Shown piece by piece: positions 45,066-55,915 of a DNA stretch of 64,000 bases (positions within the stretch are counted from its first letter, which is position 1; every line of letters begins with the position of its first letter). The notes under the pieces were generated by a model. That model had not been told where the DNA came from. It did not search any database and saw nothing but the letters and a program-made list of their open reading frames with translations. The stretch is from Hymenopus coronatus (lineage: Eukaryota > Arthropoda > Insecta > Mantodea > Hymenopodidae), in contig CM060881.1 in NCBI GenBank assembly GCA_030762935.1, forward strand, positions 103,326,001 to 103,390,000, read 5' to 3'. Position numbers and translations under genes: made by a program.

Positions 45066-45940
45066 GAAATTTCAATTTGGAGCTGATGGAGGCCGCCACT
45101 TCCATTGCATTGCTCCTTAGGTCCATCAAACCTGCAGTTTGTCTGTTAAGTTAACGAAAGTGCAATTGTTTCCAAAAGAAATCTACCTGACACACAAATA
45201 ATGACTATATAAATAAATTTCCTCGTCCCAGAAAAGGAAAGCTTCTATCCTTGTCCTTGAAGACCAATAGCTACACTGATTTTAAGGAAGTGGCAGTCAC
45301 TAATTGACTTCCTGTGGCGTCTCAGTTGTCAAAAGTTCCAATTGCATGTGTTTTATAAACAGAGTAAATCGTTCTAGAAACAGATTGTGATGTTAAGAGG
45401 TTTACTGCAGAAAGGACTGTCGATGGAGGACCTATGAGTTAACACGATTATAAATGTTCCTCAAAGGAGGCGGCCGAATGCACACGCCAAATTAAAAAAC
45501 AAAGAACAACACAACAGGTGATAGCTTAAAGAAGGACTAGATAAGTCAATAAAATACGACTTACTTTATCGAAAGCATTCATGGACACAATGAGCAATCT
45601 GAAACTGTTTAAGAAAGTATTGCAATTTATATTTCAGAGGAGTTGAGACCGTCGTGTGTTGTGTACGATTGAAGCACAATACTGACTAATATGTGAATAA
45701 AATATGTAGCATAATGGAACGCGGTTTATGATGGTGTTTGTGCCCTACGTATAATATAATACTTTTCATTGCGTATAATACTAATCAGTGATTGTCAAAG
45801 TACTTTATCTGATCTAAAATTAACAAAGGCTAGCATTAAAAACAGTAGACTTTATTTACTTACGCAGTATTCTTGTGACACTTCATTAAGTCATAGCGCA
45901 AAAATAAAATAAATACAATCACAACATACCTGTAATATCG
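45066..45940. other. Intergenic, no gene recognised
   Basis: Possibly the decayed continuation of the gypsy element, but no recognisable pol motif is seen. Confidence 0.35.
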
Positions 45941-46310
45941 CTGATGAAAGCTTTCACATAAATGGCGTAATAATGTCATTGATGAAGGTTTACATTTAAA
46001 TATTACAGTAGGTCGGCCAGTTTAACAACAATAATACCATTGATGAAGCTTCAGATTTAAATGGTGTGGCAGGTCGATCAATTTAATAACAATTGCAAAT
46101 AATTTCACTGATGAAAGTTCATATTTAAATGGCGTACGTAGTAGTTCGGCCATTTTACGACACACGCAAGCAATGTCGCTTATGAACGCTCTTATAAAAA
46201 TGATAGTAGTTCGGCCATTTTACGACAAAAAAGTAATTTCGTTGATGAAAACTCAACGTACAGATGACGTATTAGTTCGGTCAGTTTCACGATAAATGCA
46301 AATAATTGTC
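45941..46310 (+). repeat. Tandem repeat, period about 61 to 70 bp, six units
   Basis: The anchor TGATGAA (or TTATGAA) recurs near 45,942, 45,980, 46,041, 46,110, 46,180 and 46,243. It is followed each time by a TTTAAATGGCGTA-like part and then AGTTCGGCCATTTTACGACA. The units are diverged and the first is short. It is non-coding. I do not recognise the satellite. Confidence 0.85.
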
Positions 46311-46443
46311 AGTCCCTTCTCTACAAGGCCGAATGATGTCGTTGATTAATATTTCTGTGTATACCAATTCATAGTGGAATTACTTCATAGATGCGGTATC
46401 TGAATCAATACATTTCTCAAGTCGACGCGTCTGAGTAAGAGCG

Positions 46444-46489
<46 letters not shown>

Positions 46490-46749
46490 CTTACTTACCC
46501 ACAAAGCTCTGAGTAAAATTAGAAGGTGAAAGAGGTAGAAAATGTTCACTGGGCGAAGGTCTCACCACAATACGTGCGTCCTGCCAATTCATTTCCAACA
46601 TTTGATTCAGCTGAGATAATATTTTATCTTAAATACTGAGCTGTTTTGCATGTTGCAAACCGCGAGTTACTGGTTGCTCTTCAGGCGCACATCCAATTAC
46701 TCCAGTTAGATTATAATACCATTCAATCATACGTTTCAGTCCCTCAATT
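46311..46749. other. Intergenic with a (CA)n microsatellite
   Basis: A (CA)n tract lies at about 46,447-46,490. The rest shows nothing recognisable. A 78-codon frame on the minus strand overlaps Rep-A copy 22. Confidence 0.5.
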
Positions 46750-47610
46750 ATTACTTTTTTATACGTACTACGTACATAGTGTATAGAGAAGATATTGCAC
46801 TCCACCCAAAAATTCGTTAACGAGATTTCACCGGAATTATACGTTTTAGGTTTCCCTGTATCCAAAAAAAGTATTTTCAGAAAAAGGCCCGTGTGTTCCT
46901 GTGTCTGTGAACACGACTACTCAAAAACCAAAAGTTGGTAAAATACCAAACTTGGTATTAAGGTTTAGTATCTTCCAGGGATGTGACACGAATATTTTGA
47001 GAAAAATCCCCCACCACAAACTATCCTTTACATGGAACAAATTTCGACAATTTTGATTTCCTTAAAAATGGCTCTAACGATTTTGATTAAAATTTAGTCT
47101 ATTAAAGATATTTACTTGAAAAATAAAATGTATATTTTGAAATTTCTGGGAATAGCCTCTGAAGACTACTTTATTCTGGATGAAGTTTACGGAATTTTGC
47201 ATAACTACTAAACCATAAAAGATGGTCAAAAACTTAACACACAAAAAATGTAGAGTACATTAAAACACACAATTTATGTTCAATACCTTTTTTCGTGGAA
47301 TTGGTCGATTTCAAGATATTCCAAGTTTTTTGTTTCAGCTTTGAAAAATTTATACTTTTCTCATGCAGGAATTTTTCAACCCCTATCCATACAAAGGAAC
47401 TTCAGTTACATAGCAACCAGCTTTTGACTATCATTTTAACCTAGGGTACTCCCTTATTTCGCTTCTACTTACAAAGAAACAAGTAATAAGACTATTTCTG
47501 CTTTTTTTTTCTCGACTAGAATGCAGTAAGTAGAAGCATAAACTTTTTAACAATAATTTGATGCAGATATTAGAGAAAGTCATGTGAATATAACACATCT
47601 GATTTTTTTT
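46750..47610 (+). mobile_element. Rep-A copy 22, full length
   Basis: The hairpin end TACTTTTTTATACGTACTAC then GTACATAGTGTATAGAGAAG is at the left. The GT tract is reduced to GTGTGTTCCTGTGTCTGTG. The far end ATTAGAGAAAGTCATGTGAA then TATAACACATCTGATTTTT is at the right. It is 861 bp. Confidence 0.92.
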
Positions 47611-47634
47611 CAGTTATTCTCAAACAGAAGTGAT

Positions 47635-47752
47635 ATCAGGTAGGTGGAGTCAAGGACTGTGTTACCTAAAGCTGGAACCTTAAGCAGGGAAAGATAGAAT
47701 TGCAATCTAGGGAAGTGTGCTACATTTTATGGACACAAGTATACATATATTA
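47635..47752 (+). repeat. Rep-B, dispersed 110-bp repeat, copy 2
   Basis: GGTAGGTGGAGTCAAGGACT, TGTTACCTAAAGCTGGAACC and GAATTGCAATCTAGGGAAGT align with 18,058-18,166 in order and spacing. It is non-coding and unnamed. Confidence 0.6.
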
Positions 47753-48354
47753 TAGTACCTATGTTGTAGCTTAGATCTTTAAGCTATTGATATTTTTTCC
47801 GAAAAGGCAAGGAGCCTACCATCACGCTACTGAAGAGAGATTTTGGTAATGATTTCCGATTTAAAAGGCATAGCGACGAAAACTGCCTCATAAACGTTTC
47901 CTCCCCGTGATTTAGTTTCTTTAATCTGTCACGCGTTCCGCTTCTCGCAATTTATTCGCCCAACAGCCCGCATCACAAAATCGTTTAGAACCCCTATTTA
48001 GGGGAGTTTAACATCAATCTGTTGCTATCTCCGGTAGCCAGTGAGATATATGGTGTAATGGAATAATCATTTTAAACCCTTGTTTCGCTTCTCCAGCCAG
48101 GGAATGAGGTCAATAACACTGTTGTATATTTGTACGCATGTATACATTCTTGCCAGCGAACTGCTTTATTTTGTAAATCAACCATTTGTTTTTACATTCC
48201 CAGAAAAGTACTCTAGTCGCATGGTTACTTTCTCATGGTAAATCTATTTAATCTTATTATCAATAATGTAAAACAGTAAATATCTAGAATGAGACTTAAG
48301 TTAATGCAAAAGGCACACACGTTGGTAGAAGGGAAGTAACATAAAATAAAAAAT
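47753..48354. other. Intergenic, no gene recognised
   Basis: A moderately GC-richer part at 47,810-48,120 is unrecognised. The AAAATAAAAT tract before 48,364 is the A-rich flank of the next Rep-A copy. Confidence 0.4.
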
Positions 48355-49150
48355 AAAATAAAATTCTAATGCGCTACGTTCACATAAATTTCTTACAAAA
48401 GTATTATATACTTCACGTGTATCAAGATAAACATAAGCAGAAATTATTTTATTATATATTATTTCCTTATACACGATGGATAAGAAAATACAATACGCGA
48501 AAACGGCAATTAAATCTTTTAAAAGTTGTTTGGAAAGTGATGGTTTTGAAATGCTGCTCTCCTATGTTGCAGGAGATAGAAATAATAATGACAACATTTC
48601 ATTTGAAACAGATAACAAAGAATATCTGGGAAATAGTTAACTTCAAAAAATGTATAAAACACAAATTGTGTGTTTCCACTAGACCTACATTTTTTGTGCG
48701 GTAATCTTTTGTGTCTCTTTTGCGGTTTACAGTTTACAGCTTACCTCCATTTTGGACGACTTTTGTCTTCAAAGGCTATTTAAATAACATTTTAGATATA
48801 TATTTTTTATTTGTTATGTAAGTATATTTAATGTATGGTATTTTAATAAACTCGTTAGTGTCATTTTTGAGAAAATCATAATTAATTAAAGGGTATTTAG
48901 AGATGAGGTATTTTTGTGAGGTATCCTTGGAAATGCTGAACTTGAACTCCCTGTTTAGTATTTAACGCATTTTTAGTTTTTTAGTTGCGTTGTTTCGCAC
49001 ACACACAGGCGGAAATGTTTCTTAAAATATTTTTTTTAAATAAAGAAGTATCAAGACAGTACTAAAATCTCGGTTTGCAATTGTAGGGTGGAATACAATA
49101 ACTTCTCTATCTGGTATATGCTTTGTACTACATGGTTGAGAAAAAAAAGA
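48355..49150 (-). mobile_element. Rep-A copy 23, old
   Basis: A diverged reverse copy. It has GTTCACATAAATTTCTTACA near the far end, then TTTTGCGGTTTACAG, a CACACACACAGGCGG tract, and a degenerate hairpin end (CTTCTCTATCTGGTATATGC). The 111-codon frame at its start is a shadow. Confidence 0.75.
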
Positions 49151-50195
49151 AGCTAAAGGTACCTAGCACATTAGTATTAAAGTCAAAACCGTTAGAGGCT
49201 ATTGTTAGAAGCCCGGGATTGTTCTCTATATATTTAAACAGATTAGGTATTATCCATAGCATATCAAATGTTGGTAGTTTCTGAAGTTAATACTTTCGAA
49301 AAGTCACTTTCGTAATTTAGAAACGACACAAATGAACAGTAATTTAGTTTGCGGTGTCCGTTTACTTATCTAGACATTAAAAAAAAATTAAACAAAAATG
49401 CTAGACCCCTTCATTAAGGAGAAAAAGATCTAAATACGTGGTGATTGGTTCGAAGTGAGTTAGTCGACAATCTATCGATATAAGTAAGGAATCAGAAGTG
49501 TTCATTCCACGCACAGCGTTGCCATAATGCAGTACAGAAACAAAGTTGCTTCGTTTTTCCGAATGTTAAGCAATACGAACTAAATTTTCTAACTTTTTTT
49601 TTAATTTCAAAGCTAGTTATTGTGCAAAAGTGGAAAAATCTTCCTCAGGTAGTTTATCAATACTGCAATAAAATTAGTAGAAATATGATCAGGACATTTT
49701 CTGAAGTTTATTGCAGTAAAATTAATGTAATGATTTTATCAATGTTTGTGCTACCAGTTATTGAAGAAATACATCTTAATATTTAACTACACTCATCCCT
49801 GGATAGCCGATGTACCTGCTCTACAAAAGCATAGAATCCTTCCCTATCGCAGTGGTACGAACGGTTCACAATCTCTCCTTTGGAACAATCCCACCTTCTT
49901 CTTCCTCTAGAGCTGGAAATCCTTATCCGTCGCTTCTGGGCAGGCCACCAACTATTTCAGTTAAGCCGAACGCCACGCAATCAAGATCTTCTGACCGAGA
50001 TCTTCTACGACCGACTACCTGCACACTGAGTACAAGTGAGAGGCCAAGAGGACTGTTTATGCTCTTGATTTTGGTGACGTCTAGTGAAAAAACTCCGTCA
50101 CCAAAGAATTCACACACTTTCCCTCTCCAAGGTAACCAAAGCACTGTCCATGAACCACAAATCAAGGCATATATATATGCTCACAAACTACCTTG
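49151..50195. other. Unassigned DNA, possibly 5' part of a LINE
   Basis: A 128-codon plus frame at 49,810-50,196 and an 80-codon minus frame over it occur in a GC-richer patch that begins near 49,800 and leads into the LINE 3' end. I recognise no domain. It may be LINE sequence or another repeat. Confidence 0.35.
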
Positions 50196-50942
50196 AGAAC
50201 ACCAATAGGACGGGAGAACTCCCCTAAAACATAATCCTTACTGCACGCGTTCATGAGTAAGTGGATCGCTATTTGCAGTTACAGCAGAATATCCTCTCCC
50301 AACTATCTGCTCTAGGAAGACTAATGCCAAATATGAGAGGACCCAAACCAGAAAAAAGGAGAGTACTGAGTAGTATAATAAACTCTGTAATGCTGTACTG
50401 TGTACCTGCCTGGAAAACATGGGTGGAAATAGAGACCTTTCGGAGAATTATAGAAAATGTACTGCGCAAGATACCGAATTGCTAGTGCCTATAAGACCGT
50501 ATCCACGCGGGCAATTCAAGTAATAGTCAGCACTATACCCATACATCTAGTGGCTCGGGAGCATGCACACGCAACTGCAATACATGGAAATGCACAAAAG
50601 TGTAAGACAAGAGAAAAAATGATACAGTCATGGCAAGAAGAATGGGCACAGGAAACCAAGATGGACCAAGAAACTCATACCAGATATAGAGACATGGAGA
50701 AGTGGAGTATTATTTAACGCAATTTTTTACGGGGCACGCTTCAAAACCTATTTGTTTAAAATGGCTATCTCTAATAGTGAAAGCTGCCTGTATTGTCAGG
50801 AAAAGGATACTCCTGAACATACTGTATTAAAATGTAAGAAATGGAATAATATAAGACAAGCAATTACCAAACAAATTGGACAAGAAATAACTGCTAAAAA
50901 TATCATATAACATTAATGCTGGAAACTGAAAATAAATGGAAA
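50196..50942 (+). pseudogene. R1/LOA-like LINE reverse transcriptase, C-terminal part with zinc knuckle
   Basis: The frame at 50,261-50,485 gives LGRLMPNMRGPKPEKRRVLS then SVMLYCVPAW, the post-palm region of R1-clade LINEs (GPKPxKRxLLxxVVHSxMLYGAPxW). A shifted frame from about 50,463 gives ASAYKTVSTRAIQVIVSTIP and IHLVAREHA. It is followed by the basic WQEEWAQET region. A third frame at about 50,740-50,910 holds CLYCQEKDTPEHTVLKC, the CxxC...HxxxxC knuckle typical of the clade's C-terminus. At least two frameshifts and several stops mean it is inactive. The RT catalytic core (YADD) is not in the surviving part. Confidence 0.85.
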
Positions 50943-51191
50943 ATTATCCAAGACATGATAATCAAAATTATAAAAGCTAAAGAATTGGATGTAAAGGAGA
51001 GATAAACATGATTGCTTCATTGTGAAATAATGTTGTGAAGCAGTTTCCGCAATGTGAGCAAGTGAATAAAAGAGGGTTTATTTTAGTCGGTATGAGTCCG
51101 GCACATCAGGGCTATCCCCCCTGATGCCCATGAGGGATTTTCTCCCTCTTTACAAAAAAAAAAAAAACAAAAAAAACAACAAAAAAAAACA
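50943..51191 (+). mobile_element. R1/LOA-like LINE 3' UTR with stem-loops and poly-A
   Basis: After the last coding remnant (LETENKWKIIQDMIIKI-like, to about 51,005) comes a non-coding tail. It has two perfect stems: CATCAGGG/CCCTGATG (51,104-51,126) and GAGGGA/TCCCTC (51,132-51,148). An A-rich tail follows from about 51,154 to 51,191 (A runs broken by single C). This is a normal retroposed LINE 3' end. Confidence 0.8.
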
Positions 51192-52272
51192 TCCACCCAA
51201 GTGAGTTCCAAGGCGTCTTAACGCTGAAAAGGACTGATACCACCATGCTGCTCAATCTACTAAGGCGTTGAGCATGTGCCTTGCCCTGACACAGTTCCCT
51301 TGTGACTGAAAGGAGACACGGGTTGTTTGCATTTGTAAACCTATCCCTCCATTAGTATCCTTTCTGTCCTCTCGAAGAATTCCGAGTGGCTAGTACTTCA
51401 CCACTTGTCGCCACTGCTAGCTGACATCCAAGCCATCACACTCCAAATGTTTGTATTTTGTCGACTATCCAGCAGATGCTGCGAGGAGTGGAGTGTGCTC
51501 CCCGGGGGTCTAGGACAGAGCCTTCACGCTAGAGCTGCCTCTGGATGTCTCTAAAACTTATCCAAGTTAGCCACACAGACATCTTGCGCAGTTTCCAACA
51601 TCATAGATCCTTTATAGTAGCAATTACGGGGACAATATCAACATAAAAAAGCCTACAAAACGGAGTTCCGAAGGTTCTGTTTACCAGGAAAAGCACTCCC
51701 ACAACTCAGATGCCCAACTTCTTCTACCAGGGTCAAAGGATAGAATGACAAAAGTTTCATCCGATACTTAGATAAGGGCCTAACTGTTCGTAAACACTTG
51801 CAAGGAGTGACGAATAGGACCAGGGAGCGTGACTGTTCTCTAGCATTTATAGTCACCAAATGCCTGTCCATTTAAAGTTTCAATTTTTTTTTTTCAAGCC
51901 GCTTTTAATCCCGCTGATGCTCTGTGTTACGAGGTGGGGAGCTGACTCCTGGTTTCTCTGGTTACAGTAGATTCATAATATAAAACTACGGTCCATCAAA
52001 TTTGTCTGTCGTTGTTTCCTAAATGAAACTTTGGCGCTTCTAAATGTGGAGGATGTAATTAGGCGGCGGGGTCAGATTTTCTGCGTCAGATAGGCCCAAA
52101 ATGCGAACGCCCTTGTTAGATTTCTGGGTCATTAATTACCCACAAAATGCCAAGGCAGTTAGTTGCGTGATCCTTATATGGTTTGTGGGCACTACCGGTA
52201 ACGAAGGCATTAAACCACCAAGACCTGAAAAAGCTAAACGTAAGTATGCCTTCCTCCCTATGGGAGTGGTTA
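51192..52272. other. GC-richer unassigned segment
   Basis: Clearly less AT-rich than the window average, with frames up to 72 codons (51,653-51,871, minus) that match nothing I recognise. It sits between a LINE poly-A and a mariner element. It may be another repeat family or captured DNA. Confidence 0.4.
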
Positions 52273-53094
52273 TACGAGGTAAGTCCTGAAAGTAAGTTCC
52301 ATTTGGTAATAAAATTAAATTGTGTACAGATACAGAATATTTATTTATTGCACAGAATTCTACAACTCTTAAACTACTTTTCCACATAACTGCCGAAATT
52401 TTGTAATAGCGTGGCACAAGTTTTTGTATACCTTCTTCATAGAAGTTTTCCGCCTGTACCTAACGTGAGCAAAGTTTACGAAATTTCAGTTTCTCGGTAA
52501 CAATTTCATGAATTAGTAATCGTGAGCTTTGGGGAAATTCCATAGCGAGAGCACTAATTGTAAACTTGCTGTTTTCCTGGATCTTGTCATCAATCGATCC
52601 TATAGAGATTAATAAATGTATAGATTATTTGGGTTAAAGTAATTTAAATTATTGTAAAATTTATTTGCCGAATATTATCTATACATTTTACATCAATTCA
52701 TCATTTTGGATTTGTAACCAAAGATGGACCCCCACTTCGTTCTTCATCGTGCACTTCACTACGTCCTTCATTGAACTGTCGGACCCATCTTTCTCACCAT
52801 TGAATCACTCATCGCATTTTATCCGTAAACTTCGCAAATTTGCCAATAAATTTCCATTGGTTTCACTTTCCTAGCATTCAGAAAACGAATCACAGATCTG
52901 ATTTCACAAACGGCGGGATTTTCAATCAACACCGACATTGTAAACAAGCACAACAAGCACAACAGCGATCTCAAAATGGCGCAGGTTTTTTCTCCTTGAT
53001 ACAGAGCGTCTACGGCGCATGTGCAGAACTGCGATCGCAGCGCTGCAGCGGAGATAAAATTGAAACGGAACTTACTTTCTGGACGTACCTCGTA
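52273..53094 (-). mobile_element. Mariner-like element with 32-bp inverted ends
   Basis: TACGAGGTAAGTCCTGAAAG at 52,273 on is mirrored by TACGAGGTACGTCCAGAAAG read on the minus strand from 53,094. The arms are 32 bp with three mismatches. TA at each outer edge fits the TA target duplication of the Tc1/mariner superfamily, giving a body of about 818 bp. Transposase pieces run on the minus strand. It is shorter than a complete 1.3-kb mariner, so internally deleted. Confidence 0.92.
52360..52930 (-). pseudogene. Mariner transposase remnant
   Basis: On the minus strand the N-terminal part reads ENPAVCEIRSVIRFLNARKV then KPMEIYWQICEVYG (52,819-52,925). A stop codon and frameshift follow. A shifted frame then gives VRQFNEGRSEVHDEERSGG (about 52,725-52,790). 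This is the first helix-turn-helix and linker of insect mariner transposases. Near the other end, around 52,365-52,417, PRYYKISAVMWKSSL resembles the mariner C-terminus (LVPRYxKC...YVEK). The catalytic middle is mostly missing. It is inactive. Confidence 0.87.
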
Positions 53095-54844
53095 AAACAT
53101 CTTACACCCACTACTTTCGAAACAAGACACCAGGAGAGTAGCGGCAAGGATATTCACCTGAAATGACAACTATAAGGGATCCTACTTAATAATCTCAAAT
53201 TAAACTGCACAACATCAATCTAAAATCAAGAGCAGTTAAGCTGCAAAAAAAAAAAAAAAAAAAAAAAAAAGCATCTAAACATTCCGTCATTGATTCGTCA
53301 ATTGTCTCTCCACACCGAGATATAATCAACTTCATCAAACACATGTACATGCAAAAATGGAACGGTCATCAACCAAACTTCAAGAGGTTCACTTTGTTGG
53401 TACCAAACCTTTTCTAATTCTCCAAGTCTCAAAAGAAGAGATTAAATAATCATGATGGCACTCGAAACTGGCGCATTGTTATCTTCTAACTAAGGACCAA
53501 CCAAAACTGTACGAGTTCTAACCATTCACCACATCGTATAGACTTCCCACTGTACAGCTATAAAAAAGAAGCCCACATTTCCAATCTTCCTACACTTCCA
53601 ATATGCTAAAAAAACACTATAGTTTCTAATGGATATAAAACCTTCTGATGTATTGTAAATGTGTTGTAAATGTTAACTAACTCTAAGATTGTGTAATTGT
53701 AAACCATAAGTAGAACATTTTACTGTTCGCTCGTGATAAGACTTTGTAGTCAAAACGACCTTTAATAAATATTATAAAAAAGAGCAGATGGAACAACCCT
53801 TAGGCTCAACAACAGCCTACCAGTCGACGACGACCTATAATCAGTTTGGATAGTAACTTTGGAATCAACAATTGCAGTAAAAAGACAGTCCGAGTGTCGA
53901 AATGGCATGAGGATATTGTGCTATAGGATTGTAGTAAATGTTTTAATTGTAATCAGTTTTGAAGCAGTAAAGAGAATTTTTTTTTACAATAGCAAAATAT
54001 TCCTTGTTTTATCCATGGAAATGAATTGTTTTAGCCAAGTACAAATACACACACATTAGAATTAATGGAATGTATAATAAACGGCACAGGAGGGCATTTG
54101 CATAACTAACAGCGACTGTAAAGGCAATAGGAATAAAAATCCGTTAACTCACACGCGGACCGTCTAACACTCATTGACTTAATATACTAGATTCTCTAAT
54201 AATCTAAAGTAAAATACCTTGTAAAATAAGTATAAAACACAGACTCCGTAGACTCATTTGCTGCGCAACAGTTCCCGGTTTGGTAGTAGCTGGGGCATAC
54301 ATGAAACCATAATTATATTTTATGGTGAGAACTTAACAAGCGTTTTTAATTTACTGTTACATTAATTTTGTAAACTTTGTTGCATTGGAAGTAATATTCA
54401 TGGTGGTTCATATTCTCAAACTTTCAACATAATTCCTTACTTTTATTATTTATTTACTTGTATTTGTTTTTATTTCAGGTTTTGTGATATTTCGCCATTC
54501 CTGGGTACTCTATCCAATTCATAGTCCTCTGTTACTCAAAATATATCTGACCTCAGGCATTGGCTTATAACTTCTGAGATACCTAAGTCGTAAATATGAG
54601 GATATTAGGAAGATGATGGCGAACAAGAAGAGTTATTTATAAAATGTATTCCAACTCTTCAACCCCTTATCAGATGTTAAGCAGACTTTTTCAGATTGAG
54701 GATGCTTTTCAGATTGTCTACCAACTAGATCCAATTCTTGTTTTAAGTAATTTATCATAGCAAATTAACATTACAAATCTTTAATCAAGGCGTAATAAAA
54801 CTTGAACTAAAATTATGTTTATTTGTGTCATCTTTGACTTGGTG
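53095..54844. other. Unassigned DNA with poly-A tracts, possible retroposed 3' end
   Basis: An A run of about 26 lies near 53,245-53,271. A block from 53,272 ends with CGACCTTTAATAAATATTAT then AAAAAA near 53,780, where AATAAA sits just before an A-tail. That could be the 3' end of a retroposed transcript or LINE. I recognise no coding region. The remainder to 54,844 is AT-rich. Confidence 0.35.
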
Positions 54845-55303
54845 AAGTTTTCTGCAATAAGATTTTGTCAATCTGCTACGGTTTACCAATTATGCAGAAA
54901 TCATTCAAGGTGAAGGGGATTGCAGAAGTTTATTTCCAGAAAGTTGAGCACGCTCATTGTGATGAAAATGTCATTGTATTTTTAGAGCACATCGTTATGG
55001 ACATTTTGAGAGCATCTGAACTTCCGAAATATTTTCCATGTCAGCGGTTGTTTGAATCGAAAACTCTTCCATGTAAAGGGTAGTTTGGTGTTAGAGAATT
55101 TTGCTCAAAAGCTTCGTGTCGCATCCTTGGAACTTAAATGCCACAATTGGTATATAACAGACTTTTCATTTTAGACCTATGTTGCCAACCAACATGTAGG
55201 GTCTTTTATCTAATTTTTCAGTGAGCTCAAAACATCGAATTTTTTAGAGATATACTATACCTTCTCTACCTACTATGTATACCGCATATATATGCTGTAA
55301 GTA
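54845..55303 (-). mobile_element. Rep-A copy 24, lacks far end
   Basis: A reverse copy from TCTGCAATAAGATTTTGTCA with GCTACGGTTTACCAATTATG to a degenerate hairpin end (CTTCTCTACCTACTATGTAT). The CA tract is replaced by CCAACCAACATG. A 72-codon frame over it is a shadow. Confidence 0.8.
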
Positions 55304-55318
55304 CACTCTATTTACTTA

Positions 55319-55915
55319 TACAGAATCATCTCGATTATCTGGGGTAATGTGGGGAGGAGCACGAATAATCGAAAAACACGAATAATCGAGAAACCGAAAG
55401 TTAATGCTTTTAAGGTTACAACCTACATATGTAAATAGGAAATTACATTAAAAATCTTTTTCAACATGTATAATTTGTTCAAAAGTTTATTCTACTTCTG
55501 TACATAGGTATTGAAGGCCTTTATATTTCTTAAAATTTTCCTTCTGAGAGGAACTTTTCGCACAGCACTTCGAAATGTTCTTGCAGTAAGTTCACAAATC
55601 CCGTGACGCTATTTGAAACTGGTCAGGCAACCAGATGAGGAATTAGATCCTCCCTCTACTAACCTTAGAGCTTCAGGGAAAAATTGAGCCTTTTCGGCAC
55701 ACATTGCGCCTGAAAGAATGATATCTTCTGTTCGTGTTTGGCTAAACCATTGTAAAAGAATATCTAAGTCATCATAATCATAATTCCTGATAAAATCCTT
55801 TATTTTCTGGTTATTATTTTTAATGTCACGAACGGTCTGCATTCCAATCCCATAGTTGGCACTTAGAATCATAGTTCCTAATAAAATCCTGTACTCTCTG
55901 GTTATTAAAGCGACT
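55319..55915 (-). pseudogene. Pogo/Tigger-like transposase remnant with element end
   Basis: TA then CAGAATCATCTCGATTATCT at 55,319 on is the typical pogo/Tigger end, with two further AATAATCGA motifs at 55,364-55,400. The minus frame from 55,872 gives SANYGIGMQTVRDIKNNNQK (first CENP-B-type helix-turn-helix), then ILLQWFSQTRTEDIILSGAM, then CAEKAQFFPEALRL (second helix-turn-helix). A stop at 55,609-55,611 interrupts a frame that continues RHGICEL. A segment of about 45 bp (around FIRNYD) occurs twice, at about 55,784-55,830 and 55,866-55,912. The catalytic DDE part is missing. Confidence 0.85.

Noticed and set aside
770..55303. Rep-A as a Helitron
   Set aside because: One end begins TC and a hairpin is near the other end, but the hairpin end does not finish with CTRR, and the nested copy shows TAAAAA on both sides, where Helitrons insert between A and T without duplication.
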